In this document: one piece after another, positions 38,014 to 47,341 of the stretch
Position numbering within the stretch: position 1 is the stretch's first letter
Layout of the letters: each line of letters starts with the position of its first letter
Assembly: GCF_010672455.1 (NCBI RefSeq)
Contig: NZ_JAAHGO010000003.1
Location: 55,588-119,587 of the forward strand
Source of the DNA: Okeania sp. SIO2C9
Lineage (GTDB): Bacteria > Cyanobacteriota > Cyanobacteriia > Cyanobacteriales > Microcoleaceae
Reading direction: 5' to 3'
Length of the DNA: 64,000 nt
Program-made: the position numbers and the translations under genes
Notes under the pieces: generated by a model
Seen by the model: the letters and a program-made list of their open reading frames with translations, nothing else
What the model was told of the DNA's origin: nothing
Database searches by the model: none

Positions 38014-38610
38014 ATGAAGCAAGATACTGCCAGATTTGTCCCCCGCTTAACACCACAGGAATATTTGGAATGGGAAGTCCAACAACCACTACGCTACGAA
38101 TATTTTAATGGGGAAGTGTTTGCGATGGCAGGGGGAACGTTGCCCCATGCAGACATTGCCCTAAATTTGGCAACCCTGTTACGAGAACTGTTTCGGGGGC
38201 GCTGCAAGGTGCGTAACTCTGATGCCAAGGTGGGCATTACTGACGAAGGACCGTTTACCTATCCAGACCTTAGTATTAGCTGCGATGAGCGCGATCGTAC
38301 CGCCCGACAATTCATCCGCTATCCCTGTGTCATTATTGAGGTGCTTTCTCCGAGTACGGAGGCTTACGACCGCGGTGGTAAGTTCGCCCTGTACCGTCGT
38401 CTCTCAACCCTACAAGAATATGTTTTAGTGAGTTCTGAAACCAAAACGGTTGAGATTTTTCGGCGGGATGCTGTTGGAGAGTGGCGATTCATTCCTTACA
38501 GTGAAGGTGATACGATTGAGTTGATGAGTTTGGGAATCACGTTATCCCTAAATGCTATTTATGAAGATGTTTTTTTAGAGTTGGAGGATGAAGGGGGTGA
38601 AAAAAGGTAG
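38014..38610 (+). CDS. Uma2 family endonuclease
   Basis: This 198-residue protein shows the canonical Uma2 order: LTPQEYLEWEVQQPLRYEYF, NGEVFAMAGGTLPHADIALN (about 29-50), FTYPDLSISCDE (PD site, about 85), IRYPCVIIEVLSPSTEAYDR (E-V-L-S-P-S-T, about 103-122), GGKFALYRRLSTLQEYVLVS and the C-terminal ITLSLNAIYEDV. It is a clean full-length member, the third of four Uma2 genes here, and lies directly behind a dead TA pair and in front of the 58-bp repeat array. Confidence 0.93.
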   Translation: MKQDTARFVPRLTPQEYLEWEVQQPLRYEYFNGEVFAMAGGTLPHADIALNLATLLRELFRGRCKVRNSDAKVGITDEGPFTYPDLSISCDERDRTARQFIRYPCVIIEVLSPSTEAYDRGGKFALYRRLSTLQEYVLVSSETKTVEIFRRDAVGEWRFIPYSEGDTIELMSLGITLSLNAIYEDVFLELEDEGGEKR

Positions 38611-38780
38611 CACTGCTTATCAGCATAAATCTATTGGGGGGGTGAAGGTAGTGTGATGACACTACAGCGTTTCAGTATTCAAAGGTAAGAGTCTATATTG
38701 TAGGGGCGAATGGCATTCGCCCTTAAGCATTGTAAGACGACGACAGAATTATATTACTCCGAAGCCAACGGATTTGATAT
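38611..38780. repeat. Element end with GGGGCGAATGGCATTCGCCC palindrome
   Basis: 38702-38722 is a GGGCGAATGGCATTCGCCC palindrome. 38735-38780 (CGACAGAATTATATTACTCC, then CCAACGGATTTGATAT) repeats the right part of the element at 54249-54425. The left end is missing, so this is a truncated copy. Confidence 0.55.
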
Positions 38781-39467
38781 AACTATTGTCCAATAGATCA
38801 ATAGAACATCAATCTCAACAGAGCGATCGCCAATTACCAGAGCAATAACTATTGTCCAATAGATCATCAATCTCAACAGAGCGATCGTGAATTAGCAGAG
38901 CAATAACTATTGTCCAATAGATCATCAATCTCAACAGAGCGATCGTGAATTAGCAGAGCAATAACTATTGTCCAATAGAACATCAATCTCAAGACAGCGA
39001 TCGTCAATTACCAGAGCAATAACTATTGTCCAATAGAACATCAATCTCAAGACAGCGATCGCCAATTACCAGAGCAATAACTATTGTCCAATAGAACATC
39101 AATCTCAAGACAGCGATCGCCAATTACCAGAGCAATAACTATTGTCCAATAGATCATTAATCTCCACAGAGCGATCGTCAATTACCAGAGCAATAACTAT
39201 TGTCCAATAGATCATTAATCTCCACAGAGCGATCGTCAATTACCAGAGCAATAACTATTGTCCAATAGAACATCAATCTCCACAGAGCGATCGCCAATTA
39301 CCAAAGCAATAACTATTGTCCAATAGAACATCAATCTCCACAGAGCGATCGCGAATTAGCACAGCAATAACTATTGTCCAATAGAACATCAATCTCCACA
39401 GAGCGATCGCGAATTAGCACAGCAATAACTATTGTCCAATAGAACATCAATCTCAAGACAGCGATAT
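38781..39467. repeat. 58-bp tandem repeat array, 12 units, with HIP1-like cores
   Basis: Units begin AACTATTGTCCAATAG at 38781, 38847, 38905, 38963, 39021, 39079, 39137, 39195, 39253, 39311, 39369 and 39427. The spacing is exactly 58 bp except the first (66). Each carries GCGATCGC or a variant (GCGATCGT) at the same place. Variation is limited to a few positions (AGATCAT or AGAACAT; CCAATTACC, TCAATTACC or GAATTAGC), and neighbouring units share the same variants. There are no unique spacers. The last unit is cut at AGCGATATAAC. Confidence 0.92.
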
Positions 39468-39799
39468 AACTGCGGAATGGAGATGTTCTATCGCTACTGT
39501 CATGCAACAAAGCCATTAGGGAGTCTTAGGGGCGTTAACGATAGTTATGCGAAGCAAATGGCATTTGCTAACGCAAAGCTGCGCTTTATATGTTGCGCAG
39601 CAAAACGCCCGTATAGGAGTTAGAGCGGAGAAGAGGAATAAAAATAGGGTATTACAAGGAAAAATTTTTTTATCCCTAATTAAGCGGACATGATATTATG
39701 CAAATTATGAAATAATATGCTATCTGTAGAGGGCAAATGCCATTTGCCCCTACCAAATATGGTGGTTCTGCGTTAGTCCTGATAAAATAGGGGTTATTC
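39468..39799. other. Intergenic region with palindromes
   Basis: It contains GAAGCAAATGGCATTTGC (near 39551) and GGGCAAATGCCATTTGCCC (39728-39746) palindromes and a CGGACATGATATTATG element end near 39688. No gene was seen. Confidence 0.5.
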
Positions 39800-40408
39800 A
39801 TGGCTTTTAGTGATTATAAAACTATTGCTCAAGTTCAAGAAGAGTATAATATCAAGTATTTGGAAGCAGACTTTATTGAAATTACCGATTTAAAACCTTC
39901 CGATCTGTTTGTTAAGGAATTGAAATTCAGCGAACAGAATATGGATATATACACATCTGAATCATCAAGATGCGAAAGTATTATTTATCCAATTTTAAGA
40001 GAAGTTTATAAAGATTTTACTGATAAATATACTCTTTGGAGCCACAAGTTCATAACATACAATACTAAACTAAATGGAGCGCCTGATTACTTGTTCTCAA
40101 CCAAATCAGAATTAGGTAAAACTGTTTTGGGTTTTCCAATCGTCGTTGTTGTTGAAGCAAAAAAGAATGATTTTAGCGAGGGATGGGGGCAATGTCTAGC
40201 TGAGTTGATTGCCGTGCAAAAATTAAATAAAGCCGAGGAACTTCCTGTGTATGGGATAGTAACGGATGGAGAATTATGGCAATTTGGAAAATTAGTAGGT
40301 AATGAATTCACAAAAAGCAAGTTGAGAATTACTATTACCGATTTAGATAAAATTTTCGGAACGATAAGTTTTTTATTGTCAAGCAAAAGAGAAGCAGATT
40401 TGAATTAA
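39800..40408 (+). CDS. PD-(D/E)XK nuclease-like hypothetical protein
   Basis: This 202-residue protein has a plausible nuclease core: ESIIYPILREVYKDFTDKYT (helix with Glu), GAPDYLFSTK (PD, about 92-101), then VVVVEAKKNDFSEGWGQCLA (E-x-K, about 115-134) followed by the Q/E helix and VYGIVTDGELWQFGKL. This layout is typical of small stand-alone restriction-fold proteins common in cyanobacteria. Two decayed copies lie downstream: a C-terminal piece at 42085-42274 and an element-split N-terminal piece at 42718-43057. Confidence 0.7.
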   Translation: MAFSDYKTIAQVQEEYNIKYLEADFIEITDLKPSDLFVKELKFSEQNMDIYTSESSRCESIIYPILREVYKDFTDKYTLWSHKFITYNTKLNGAPDYLFSTKSELGKTVLGFPIVVVVEAKKNDFSEGWGQCLAELIAVQKLNKAEELPVYGIVTDGELWQFGKLVGNEFTKSKLRITITDLDKIFGTISFLLSSKREADLN

Positions 40409-40456
40409 ATTCGTTTTTTTCTTGCCTTCAACACCAAAGTTTAATAGCACTTACGT

Positions 40457-40525
40457 AAAGAAACCCGGTTTCTATAGTAAATCATTGTTTTTGACAATAA
40501 ACATCTACGAGAAACCGGGTTTCTG
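40457..40525. repeat. Inverted repeat GAAACCCGGTTTCT / AGAAACCGGGTTTC
   Basis: Two 14-base arms, each itself nearly palindromic, face each other across about 40 bp. Similar AGAAACCGGGTTTCT elements are common intergenic repeats in cyanobacteria. It could act as a bidirectional terminator after the preceding gene. Confidence 0.55.
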
Positions 40526-40538
40526 GGTTCGCCAATAA

Positions 40539-40667
40539 TATCATGTTCGGTTGAATAGTTATGATTAGGGTATAGATGGAAGAGAGATCTCAAACCTCTG
40601 AGATTGCTTCCTTCCACTGCGTTCCAGTCGCAATGACTTTATAGTTAGTGTTTATCCGAACATAATA
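40539..40667. mobile_element. Small inverted-repeat element, TATCATGTTCGG family
   Basis: The ends are TATCATGTTCGG and CCGAACATAATA (one mismatch), and the element is 129 bp. The inside contains a GAGATCTCAAACCTCTGAGAT-type hairpin and a CAGTCGCAATGAC fragment of another repeat family, so elements are nested. Confidence 0.65.
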
Positions 40668-40752
40668 TAACTGATAACTGATAACTGATAACTGATAACT
40701 GAATAGCCCCTCTACAATCAAATATTTGAAGAGGGGAATTCCCACTCCATTG

Positions 40753-41970
40753 TTAAATTTGGGTGAAATTAGCTGGATTTTGATCGCGCCGATCGCGCAC
40801 CGGAATGGGTATTCCTTGGCGATCGCCAGATAGTGCTGCCGTGGTTTCTAATGCTTCTCTCAGTCGTTTAGCAGCATAGATGGACATATCTCTCGGTACA
40901 CTAATGCGATCGCGCAGGTAGCGCAGGGCTGGATCGGAAGCAGATGGTGGCGGACAGACTTCTCCTGTTATCATGTAAGTCAGAGCGCAACGCAAGGCTT
41001 CATCAAAAAGGTGATCGTCGGCTGGATTAACGCGAATGATATTATGACGATGCTTTATCACCCGGTGCAGAGCTTCTGTTCGAGACGTTTCCGGTTCTGG
41101 ATACATCACATCTGGTAATCCGAACCAAGGACCGCAATCGACACGTTTTTGATTAATCTCAGTTTGAGATTCTTGGTTAGGATAACATCCGCCCATTTGC
41201 GGTGGTAAATCGTGGGCATGGGTATGAAAATCGCTTTGTGTCCCTCGATAGGTGGATCGGGTTTCCATAGCATCAAACCAATCAGAGAACTTTGGGTTTT
41301 CTTCCCGCAATGAATAGCCTTTGTAATAGTAGAGGCTAGCATTCATCCGCTCGACATAAGGAGTAAAAACCAAATCAACTATACCAAATTCTTCCAGAAA
41401 ATAAGGTCCTGGAGTATTGGCCAGAGCAGCTTCAACTTGAGCCACGATGGAGGTAAATTGCTCTCGACTGCGTTGGTCGTCCCTTTGCGATCGCGTGGGG
41501 TAGCACAACCAAGTACACCAACCACGAAAGAGTAGGCGTTCTAGCTGGCGCAGAGGCAGCGCTTGGCGATCGCCCATTCCTACTTGGTTTAATGGGCCAA
41601 ATGCCTTTTCTAATGCTAATAAGATATCATCACTTTCTGTAATTAACTGACCGTCAAGTTCTACCGCCGGAAGCATTCCCGAACGCACCTTTTGCTTATA
41701 CCACTTTTCTTTGGTTCCATAACAGAACATAGTGACTTTCTCAATACGGTACGGAATCTGCTTTTCCTCTAACCACAGCCACACTTTTTGGCAATAAGGG
41801 CACCAAGCATGATGATCGCGATAAAGAGTAACTCGCACATCTGATTCTGCTTGTCCAAACAGCCGCAATCTCGCTTGGGAATTGGTTAGTCCGTTCACCG
41901 TATCTCGCTCAAATGTGGCGAGTTGTTGTAGTTCTTCCCAACTCAAAGGCAAAGATTTGGTCGATATCAT
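40753..41970 (-). CDS. Glutathione S-transferase family protein (long form)
   Basis: This 405-residue protein has a GST N-terminal domain at about residues 45-125: [20 protein letters not shown] with a CPYC redox site, then [38 protein letters not shown]-type helical C-terminal domain follows ([20 protein letters not shown]). The extra 130 C-terminal residues ([20 protein letters not shown], then [20 protein letters not shown]) are not part of classical GSTs but recur in a long cyanobacterial/algal form. The CPYC site suggests glutathione-dependent thiol reduction rather than simple conjugation. Confidence 0.87.
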   Translation of the reverse strand: MISTKSLPLSWEELQQLATFERDTVNGLTNSQARLRLFGQAESDVRVTLYRDHHAWCPYCQKVWLWLEEKQIPYRIEKVTMFCYGTKEKWYKQKVRSGMLPAVELDGQLITESDDILLALEKAFGPLNQVGMGDRQALPLRQLERLLFRGWCTWLCYPTRSQRDDQRSREQFTSIVAQVEAALANTPGPYFLEEFGIVDLVFTPYVERMNASLYYYKGYSLREENPKFSDWFDAMETRSTYRGTQSDFHTHAHDLPPQMGGCYPNQESQTEINQKRVDCGPWFGLPDVMYPEPETSRTEALHRVIKHRHNIIRVNPADDHLFDEALRCALTYMITGEVCPPPSASDPALRYLRDRISVPRDMSIYAAKRLREALETTAALSGDRQGIPIPVRDRRDQNPANFTQI

Positions 41971-42084
41971 AAGTTACTCCAGAAAATAATGTTCAATTTT
42001 ATCACAACTTCATTTATCCGATTCGGAGTCTGACGGTTAGCAGCTTGAGAACTATAGGAAACCATGGGATTATTCACACTTTCG

Positions 42085-42274
42085 CCCAAAAATCAAATAA
42101 AGCCGAGGAACTTTCTGTATATGGGATAGTAATGGATGGAGAATTATGGCAATTTGGAAAATTAGTAGGTAATGAATTCACAAAAAGCAAGTTGAGAATT
42201 ACTATTACCGATTTAGATAAAATTTTCGGAACGATAAGTTTTCTATTGTCAAGCAAAAGGGAAACAGATTTGAA
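42085..42274 (+). pseudogene. C-terminal fragment of the PD-(D/E)XK-like gene
   Basis: From AAATAAAGCCGAGGAACTTT the sequence repeats 40226-40408 almost exactly and encodes KAEELSVYGIVMDGELWQFG through FLLSSKRETDLN. The open frame around it (42045-42401) starts in unrelated sequence and continues past the normal stop, so it is not a natural gene. Confidence 0.8.
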
Positions 42275-42717
42275 TTCAACTCGGTTTTTTTTCTTGTCCA
42301 GTTTGCTACCTTGGCAGGACTGGCCTAACGCACCCGACGAATTGACTGCTGCTCTCACGATACCAAACCCCGAGATGGTGGAGAAATCTCCGAAGTGCTA
42401 GAATTCTGTCTGGACGCATAATTGTGTCGCGGTCTCAACACTCTATATCATCGAGTATAGCTTGGCTCTAGAATTTCCGGCGTTGGTGATTTGAGGTATG
42501 ATATCCTGCTCGGATAAGAGCGCGAACAAAAAACTTTCTCCTTCTACTACTCTTTCTTCTTCTTTCTTCCCTCCTGACTCCTGTACGGGCGATTCGCGAA
42601 TCGCCCCTACTGACTCCTAAATAATTAAGATTAATATCATACACGCGCTTCACCAACGCCGAATTTCCTAATAATAGCAGAAACCGGAAAGTGACAAAAG
42701 AGAGATAGAAGTTATTC

Positions 42718-43057
42718 ATGGCTTTTATATCATGTTCGGACGGGTCAGTTATAATAAAATTTAAGGACTGACAGTACCGACAGTACCAAAGAAATACTGA
42801 AATTATCAATACTATTATCCAATATTTCCTATGCATTCCTCCTTTGTTCCCTCCTGAGTCCTGACTCCTGACTCCTGACTCCTCACAACAATTATTTATA
42901 AGTATTTAACCGAACATGATATTAGTGATTATAAAACTATTGCTCAAGTTCAACAAGAGTATAACTATCAAGTATTTGGAAGAAGACTTTATTGAAATTA
43001 CCGCTCTAAAACCTTCTAATTTTTTTGTTAAGGAATTAAGGCTGCACTCAGAAAAAT
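42718..43057 (+). pseudogene. N-terminal fragment of the PD-(D/E)XK-like gene, split by an element
   Basis: ATGGCTTTTA at 42718 matches the first codons of the intact gene at 39800. The next codons (GTGATTATAAAACTATTGCT) resume only at 42925. Between them lies the 194-bp element listed separately. The remainder has a small frameshift (AACTATCAAGTATTTGG in place of AATATCAAGTATTTGG) and stops matching at about 43057. Confidence 0.85.
42728..42921. mobile_element. 194-bp inverted-repeat element with target duplication, TATCATGTTCGG family
   Basis: The ends are TATCATGTTCGG and CCGAACATGATA, perfect 12-base inverted repeats. TTA occurs immediately on both sides (42725-42727 and 42922-42924). 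The uninterrupted paralogue reads GGCTTTTAGTGATTAT, which has one TTA, so the insertion duplicated TTA (or TA, depending on where the end is drawn). The inside has TGACTCC repeats and no ORF. It must have been moved by a transposase supplied elsewhere. Confidence 0.88.
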
Positions 43058-43096
43058 TGTAAAATATAAGTCCTAATAAAATCAGAGGCACTATAA

Positions 43097-44284
43097 ATGT
43101 CTAAATCTAGTCAAGTTTTAATTGATGCTTTTCTCGCTGAACGTAATACACCAAATCCTCTCGGTGACCGTAGTCCTACCTGGGGTCGTCATGTAGACGA
43201 TCTTTCTCTGGTCGATCCTGGAGAAATTGCAGAAAGTGTTGTAGTTATTGAACCCTGGGAGCATGTTGGCGAACGACCGAAGGATAAGGTTGGCGTCATT
43301 GCATCACAGAACGTGGCCTATATTGTCGATCAGATCCTGGGTTTACCCACCCTTATTGTGCCCGCTTGGAAGCATGGTATTTCTGACCTAAAGCGCTTTG
43401 CTTCCCTGGCAAGCGTAGCAAAACTTATAGTATTGGAAGGTGGCGAACCAGATGTTCATGTAAAAGATACTTTTTCGCAAGCATTTCCTCGTTCAGATGC
43501 TACACAACTGATTGTTGAATTCCTCTTAAAACAGGTGCCTTTCATTGGCATTTGTCTCTCTCATCAGCTTACGGCGCAGGCTCATGTAGAATTAATCCGT
43601 GAATCTGTGGATCGTCTAGAAAAATCCAAACAGTCAGCGTTTGTTGCTGTCAGTCGTCGTATTACCGAGGTTGCAAATCGCCTAAAGGTTGAAAAGAGTT
43701 ATGGTACTGTCGCCCAATCTTGGAACGATGAGTCGTTTGCCGTTGCTAAGAATGAAGCAATTAGCCATTCTAATACACGTTTATACCCCTACCGGGATAT
43801 TGAGATTCCTCATGTTCCGACTGAAATCACGGAGACATATCGTGTAGTAGCAAAACGTTTTGATGCCATCATTGATGTAGCACTCCAGTACGAGAACGAT
43901 CTGCACATTCAGGCATTTCATGGCAACGAAGTATCAGAAGAATCAATACGCTTCGTATGTTGGGCCTATCAGGAAATTAACCATGCAATAACTGCTTACA
44001 GCCTTGAAGCCGCCTCGACACTAGACCTACAAAGCCTAATGACTGCACCCATTGGTGTCGAAATTTTAGCTTCAACACATACTCAAACTGGCGATCCGCT
44101 ATGTGAGGTTGCAGCAACCGGTATTTATTGGGATAACGGCCGGAAAGCACTAACTACCCAGTTTCACCCAGAACTTGATGAATCTTTAATGACCGCATCT
44201 GAAGGTTGGGCACCTTCCTGGGAAAATATGAAAAGTTCTGACGGAATTCGTTTGTTAGCACGTATACTTCAGTCAGTTCTCTAA
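43097..44284 (+). CDS. Class I glutamine amidotransferase-like protein
   Basis: This 395-residue protein has GATase-like features. A nucleophile-elbow motif PFIGICLSHQLTAQA (Cys about 150) and a catalytic His-x-Glu in TTQFHPELDES (about 354-364) are at the two ends of a large insert. The N-terminal part has VVVIEPWEHVGERPKDKVGV and LPTLIVPAWKHGISDLKRFA. The insert between Cys and His (about 165-320) is much longer than in normal class I domains and mostly helical. No ammonia-using partner domain is fused, and no neighbouring biosynthetic gene is seen. It could be a peptidase- or hydrolase-like offshoot. Confidence 0.65.
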   Translation: MSKSSQVLIDAFLAERNTPNPLGDRSPTWGRHVDDLSLVDPGEIAESVVVIEPWEHVGERPKDKVGVIASQNVAYIVDQILGLPTLIVPAWKHGISDLKRFASLASVAKLIVLEGGEPDVHVKDTFSQAFPRSDATQLIVEFLLKQVPFIGICLSHQLTAQAHVELIRESVDRLEKSKQSAFVAVSRRITEVANRLKVEKSYGTVAQSWNDESFAVAKNEAISHSNTRLYPYRDIEIPHVPTEITETYRVVAKRFDAIIDVALQYENDLHIQAFHGNEVSEESIRFVCWAYQEINHAITAYSLEAASTLDLQSLMTAPIGVEILASTHTQTGDPLCEVAATGIYWDNGRKALTTQFHPELDESLMTASEGWAPSWENMKSSDGIRLLARILQSVL

Positions 44285-44294
44285 AAATGAGTGA

Positions 44295-44483
44295 TATCAT
44301 GTCCGGTAGCATCGGTATTGTATAGCAAAGGTAAGGAAGAAGGAAGAAGGAAGAAGGAAGAAGGAAGAAGGAAGAGGGAAGAGGAAAGAAGAGGGAGGAA
44401 GGCTATTGAGCCAGAAAAAAATCTAAATTCCCTGTAGATATTCACCCTTGGGTTTACACAAACGATTGCCTTCGGACATGATA
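44295..44483. mobile_element. Small inverted-repeat element, TATCATGTCCGG family
   Basis: The left end is TATCATGTCCGG and the right end CGGACATGATA, 189 bp. The outer 25-30 bp on each side match the element at 20495-20633, but the core is a GAAGAAG/GGAAGAA run instead of AACAGGC units. It lies 10 bp after the amidotransferase-like gene. Confidence 0.7.
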
Positions 44484-44682
44484 TGACAAACCGCTTCCCT
44501 CTCACCACTTATCCTAAACACAATAATTTTCTTCAAGTTCGATGATCCGATTTTGTAGTAATGAGCGATTGCCGCTCGTTTAGGGTGAGCTAGCAGGAGA
44601 GCAATCTATCAATAAATGGATGCTCTCCGCCACCATTCCCTTGAGGAGTTAAAAGTCAAAAGTCAAAAGTAAGATTTGATTC

Positions 44683-44955
44683 GCATTTATCAAAATACTG
44701 TGTTACTCTGTAAGCATGGGAAAAAGTGCGCGCAGATAGGGTCATTTCAGTTAGCCTCCTCCGGAGGAACTGCGTTAACAGTACCTCTGGCTGTTTGCGC
44801 AGCATGACCTAGGAAACGATTGGGATTGAAATACTGAAGTTTATTTTTGTTCATCCCCTTGTAGAGCGACAGCTCGCGGCGCAGCCAAGGGAAGGATTGA
44901 GACCTTATTTTTTGGTAACTTTTAAAACTATAAAAACTATGTCGAAAGCAATAAT
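44683..44955 (+). promoter_or_regulatory. Leader of Uma2 paralogue with about 180-bp insertion
   Basis: CGCATTTATCAAAATACTGT and GGGAAAAAGTGCGCGCAGAT, then AAAACTATAAAAACTATGTC before the ATG, copy the leader of the gene at 30266. Between GATAGGGTC and TTTTAAAACTATAAAA about 180 bp are extra, with a GTTAGCCTCCTCCGGAGGAA palindrome and GCGACAGCTCGCGGCGC. Confidence 0.5.
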
Positions 44956-45759
44956 ATGACTAATATATCCGTTCAATATGAACCACCACTTCCAGCAAAG
45001 GAAACTTTGCCTACCATGTACGACTTACCAAGCGAAGACCCTACAGAACCTGGTTTGCCAGACGAATTTCACAACTTTCAACCTGAACTTTTGCGTCAAA
45101 CTTTTCAACCACCTAACAAAGATCCCGATCTCTTGTTTTGTGGCGCCGATATGAATCTCTACTACGATGTCAAACATCCTAAATGGTACAAACGCCCAGA
45201 CTGGTTTGCAGTTGTGGGAGTACCCAGGTTGTACGAACAACGGGATATGCGCTTGAGTTATGTAGTTTGGCAAGAAGGAGTTAACCCATTGGTGGTGGTC
45301 GAGTTATTATCTCCGGGTACAGAAGATGAAGATTTAGGAGAGACAATAGTAGAACAGGGAAAACCTCCTACTAAATGGGAAGTTTATGAGAGCATTCTGC
45401 GAGTACCTTATTATGTGACGTTCAGTCGCTATACTAATCAAATACAGGCGTTTCATTTAGTGGGCGATCGCTACCAAAGGACAGAGTTGAGTCAGGGACG
45501 TTTGTTGCTTCCGAGGGTAGAACTTAGTCTGGGTTTGTGGCAGGGTAGTTACAATAAGATAGATAGACTCTGGTTGCGGTGGATGACCTTGGAAGGAGAT
45601 TTGATACTGACTCCAGAAGAGGAGGCCAAGCAACGAGCTACCGAGGCGGAACAAGAGGCAGCAGTAGCTAAAGAGGAGTTAGCAGCAGCTAAACAACAAA
45701 AAGATCGCTTGGCAGCAAAACTGCGAGAGTTGGGTATCGATCCTGACAAGTTGAGTTAA
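44956..45759 (+). CDS. Uma2 family endonuclease with short coiled-coil tail
   Basis: This 267-residue protein is a close paralogue of 30266-31132. It keeps YYDVKHPKWYKRPDWFAVVG and NPLVVVELLSPGTEDEDLGE. The C-terminal heptad region is shorter by about 20 residues (fewer AKEEA/KQEA units), the kind of change expected from slippage in the repeated tail. Both copies keep the core residues, so both may be functional. Confidence 0.88.
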   Translation: MTNISVQYEPPLPAKETLPTMYDLPSEDPTEPGLPDEFHNFQPELLRQTFQPPNKDPDLLFCGADMNLYYDVKHPKWYKRPDWFAVVGVPRLYEQRDMRLSYVVWQEGVNPLVVVELLSPGTEDEDLGETIVEQGKPPTKWEVYESILRVPYYVTFSRYTNQIQAFHLVGDRYQRTELSQGRLLLPRVELSLGLWQGSYNKIDRLWLRWMTLEGDLILTPEEEAKQRATEAEQEAAVAKEELAAAKQQKDRLAAKLRELGIDPDKLS

Positions 45760-46402
45760 ATAGTTTTTTTGTAGGTTGGGTGAGGCAGTACCCTACTCAA
45801 CCTCAATTATATAGAATCCGGGTAATTAGTTATCGTATTACTGAGGAGTAAGGAGTAAGGAGTAACGAGTAACGAGTAACGAGTAACGAGTAACGAGTAA
45901 CGAGTAACGAGTAACGAGTAACGAGTAACGAGTAATATCAAATCCAGTTGAATACTTAATTGTATTGTTGGGGGAGATGGGGAGATGGGGAGATGGGGAT
46001 ATTGAATAATGAACATATACTATATAACCGGATTCTATATTAGTCAATCATATCATGTCCGGATAAGAGCAATCTGGAAAAAACTTATCCTCTTGCTTAA
46101 ACAGTAAATCTTTCTATTTTCCCCTCCACCGGAGGGGTTAGGGGTGGGTTCCCTACTCCCCTACTCCCCTACTCCCCTACTCCCCTACTCAAAAAAATAT
46201 GGTATTATACCAATTTGAAAAAAGAACGTTACAGATAATAAGCAGTATTAAAATAATTTGTAGGAAATATCTATTGGAGGAAAAAGATAAATTACTACAT
46301 AATAAATGGTATAAAACCCATTCCCATACGACTCCTGACTCCTGTCTCCTGACTCCTAAACAGTAATCTAAATATTTGTAGCAAAGATTTATCAAACTGG
46401 TA
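45760..46402. other. Intergenic region with simple repeats
   Basis: A GAGTAAC 7-mer repeat runs over 45843-45934 (about 12 units). A TATCAAATCCAG...ATAACCGGATTCTATATTA element-like stretch covers about 45941-46041. An ACTCCCCTACTCCCCTACTC repeat is near 46150-46190. A TATCATGTCCGG end lies at 46059 without a clear right partner. No gene was seen; short ORFs here are repeat-derived. Confidence 0.6.
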
Positions 46403-47341
46403 TTAATTCTTATCCTCAAATCCTGCCACTTCAGATAAAGTATAAAGAGGTCTACCTTTTACTTCTTCATAAATACGTCCGATATATTCTCCTAAAATTC
46501 CAATACTTACTAATTGTACTGCTCCTAAAAAGAATATTGCCATGATAATTGTTGCCAAACCAGTTAATGGTGAATCTGGATAAAAAATTCGCCAATATAA
46601 AACTAAACAAGCCATCAATAAAGCAACACAAGCAGCAAATAATCCTACATAAGTAGATAGTCGTAAAGGTACTTTAGAAAAAGAGACTAAACCATTAATT
46701 GCTAAAGCTAAAGACTTGGCAAAAGTATATTGAATATCACCAGCAAAACGAGGTTCGCGCTCAAATTTAATTGCCGTTTGTTTAAAACCAACCCATGCTC
46801 TTAAACCTCGAATATAACGATTAGTTTCTGGCATTTTATTCAACACATCCACCACACATCTATCCATTAAACAAAAATCTCCTGTATCAATGGGAATTTC
46901 CACATCTGCTAAATGTTTTAAAATCCGATAATATAGAAAAGCAGGCAACTTTTTTAACCAACTTTCTTGATGTCTTTTTGTGCGTTGAGCATAGACAACT
47001 TGATAACCCTGTCGCCACTTTTCAATTAAGTCTGGAATTAATTCTGGTGGGTCTTGCAAATCTCCGTCTAAAACTATAATAACTTTCCCCCTAGCAAAAT
47101 TTAAACCAGCAGTAACAGCAATTTGATGTCCGAAATTACGGGCAAAACTTAAATAACAAATTCGAGTATCTTGTTGATGTAATTCTCGGAGTATTTGTAG
47201 AGAGCGATCGCGACTCCCATCATTAATTAAAATTAATTCTACATCTCCATCCATTCTATTCAGAATGGCACTCATACGCCGATATAATTCTGGGATATTT
47301 TTCTCTTCATTATAAATAGGAATTACTATAGAATATTTCAT
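46403..47341 (-). CDS. Family 2 glycosyltransferase (dolichyl/undecaprenyl-phosphate type)
   Basis: With the ATG at 47341 the protein has 312 residues and starts [20 protein letters not shown], the classic GT2 N-terminus. A longer frame from 47413 would add 24 residues encoded by a purine-rich simple repeat, and is not credible. Motifs are [33 protein letters not shown] (DxD, about 90-100) and [10 protein letters not shown]. Two C-terminal membrane helices (about 233-255 and 265-290) follow. The architecture matches GtrB/DPM1-like enzymes that load a sugar on a polyprenyl phosphate at the membrane. It is isolated, with no glycan cluster around it. Confidence 0.92.
   Translation of the reverse strand: MKYSIVIPIYNEEKNIPELYRRMSAILNRMDGDVELILINDGSRDRSLQILRELHQQDTRICYLSFARNFGHQIAVTAGLNFARGKVIIVLDGDLQDPPELIPDLIEKWRQGYQVVYAQRTKRHQESWLKKLPAFLYYRILKHLADVEIPIDTGDFCLMDRCVVDVLNKMPETNRYIRGLRAWVGFKQTAIKFEREPRFAGDIQYTFAKSLALAINGLVSFSKVPLRLSTYVGLFAACVALLMACLVLYWRIFYPDSPLTGLATIIMAIFFLGAVQLVSIGILGEYIGRIYEEVKGRPLYTLSEVAGFEDKN

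Noticed and set aside
38781..39467. CRISPR array
   Set aside because: The whole 58-bp unit is repeated with only a few variable positions. There are no unique spacers and no cas gene nearby, so this is a minisatellite.
42045..42401. 118-codon frame as a gene
   Set aside because: Only the middle is homologous to the PD-(D/E)XK-like protein. Its start and end are in unrelated sequence, so it is a duplicated gene fragment.
45807..46047. Two overlapping minus-strand frames rich in LLVTRYS repeats
   Set aside because: They are translations of the GAGTAAC 7-mer repeat, not genes.
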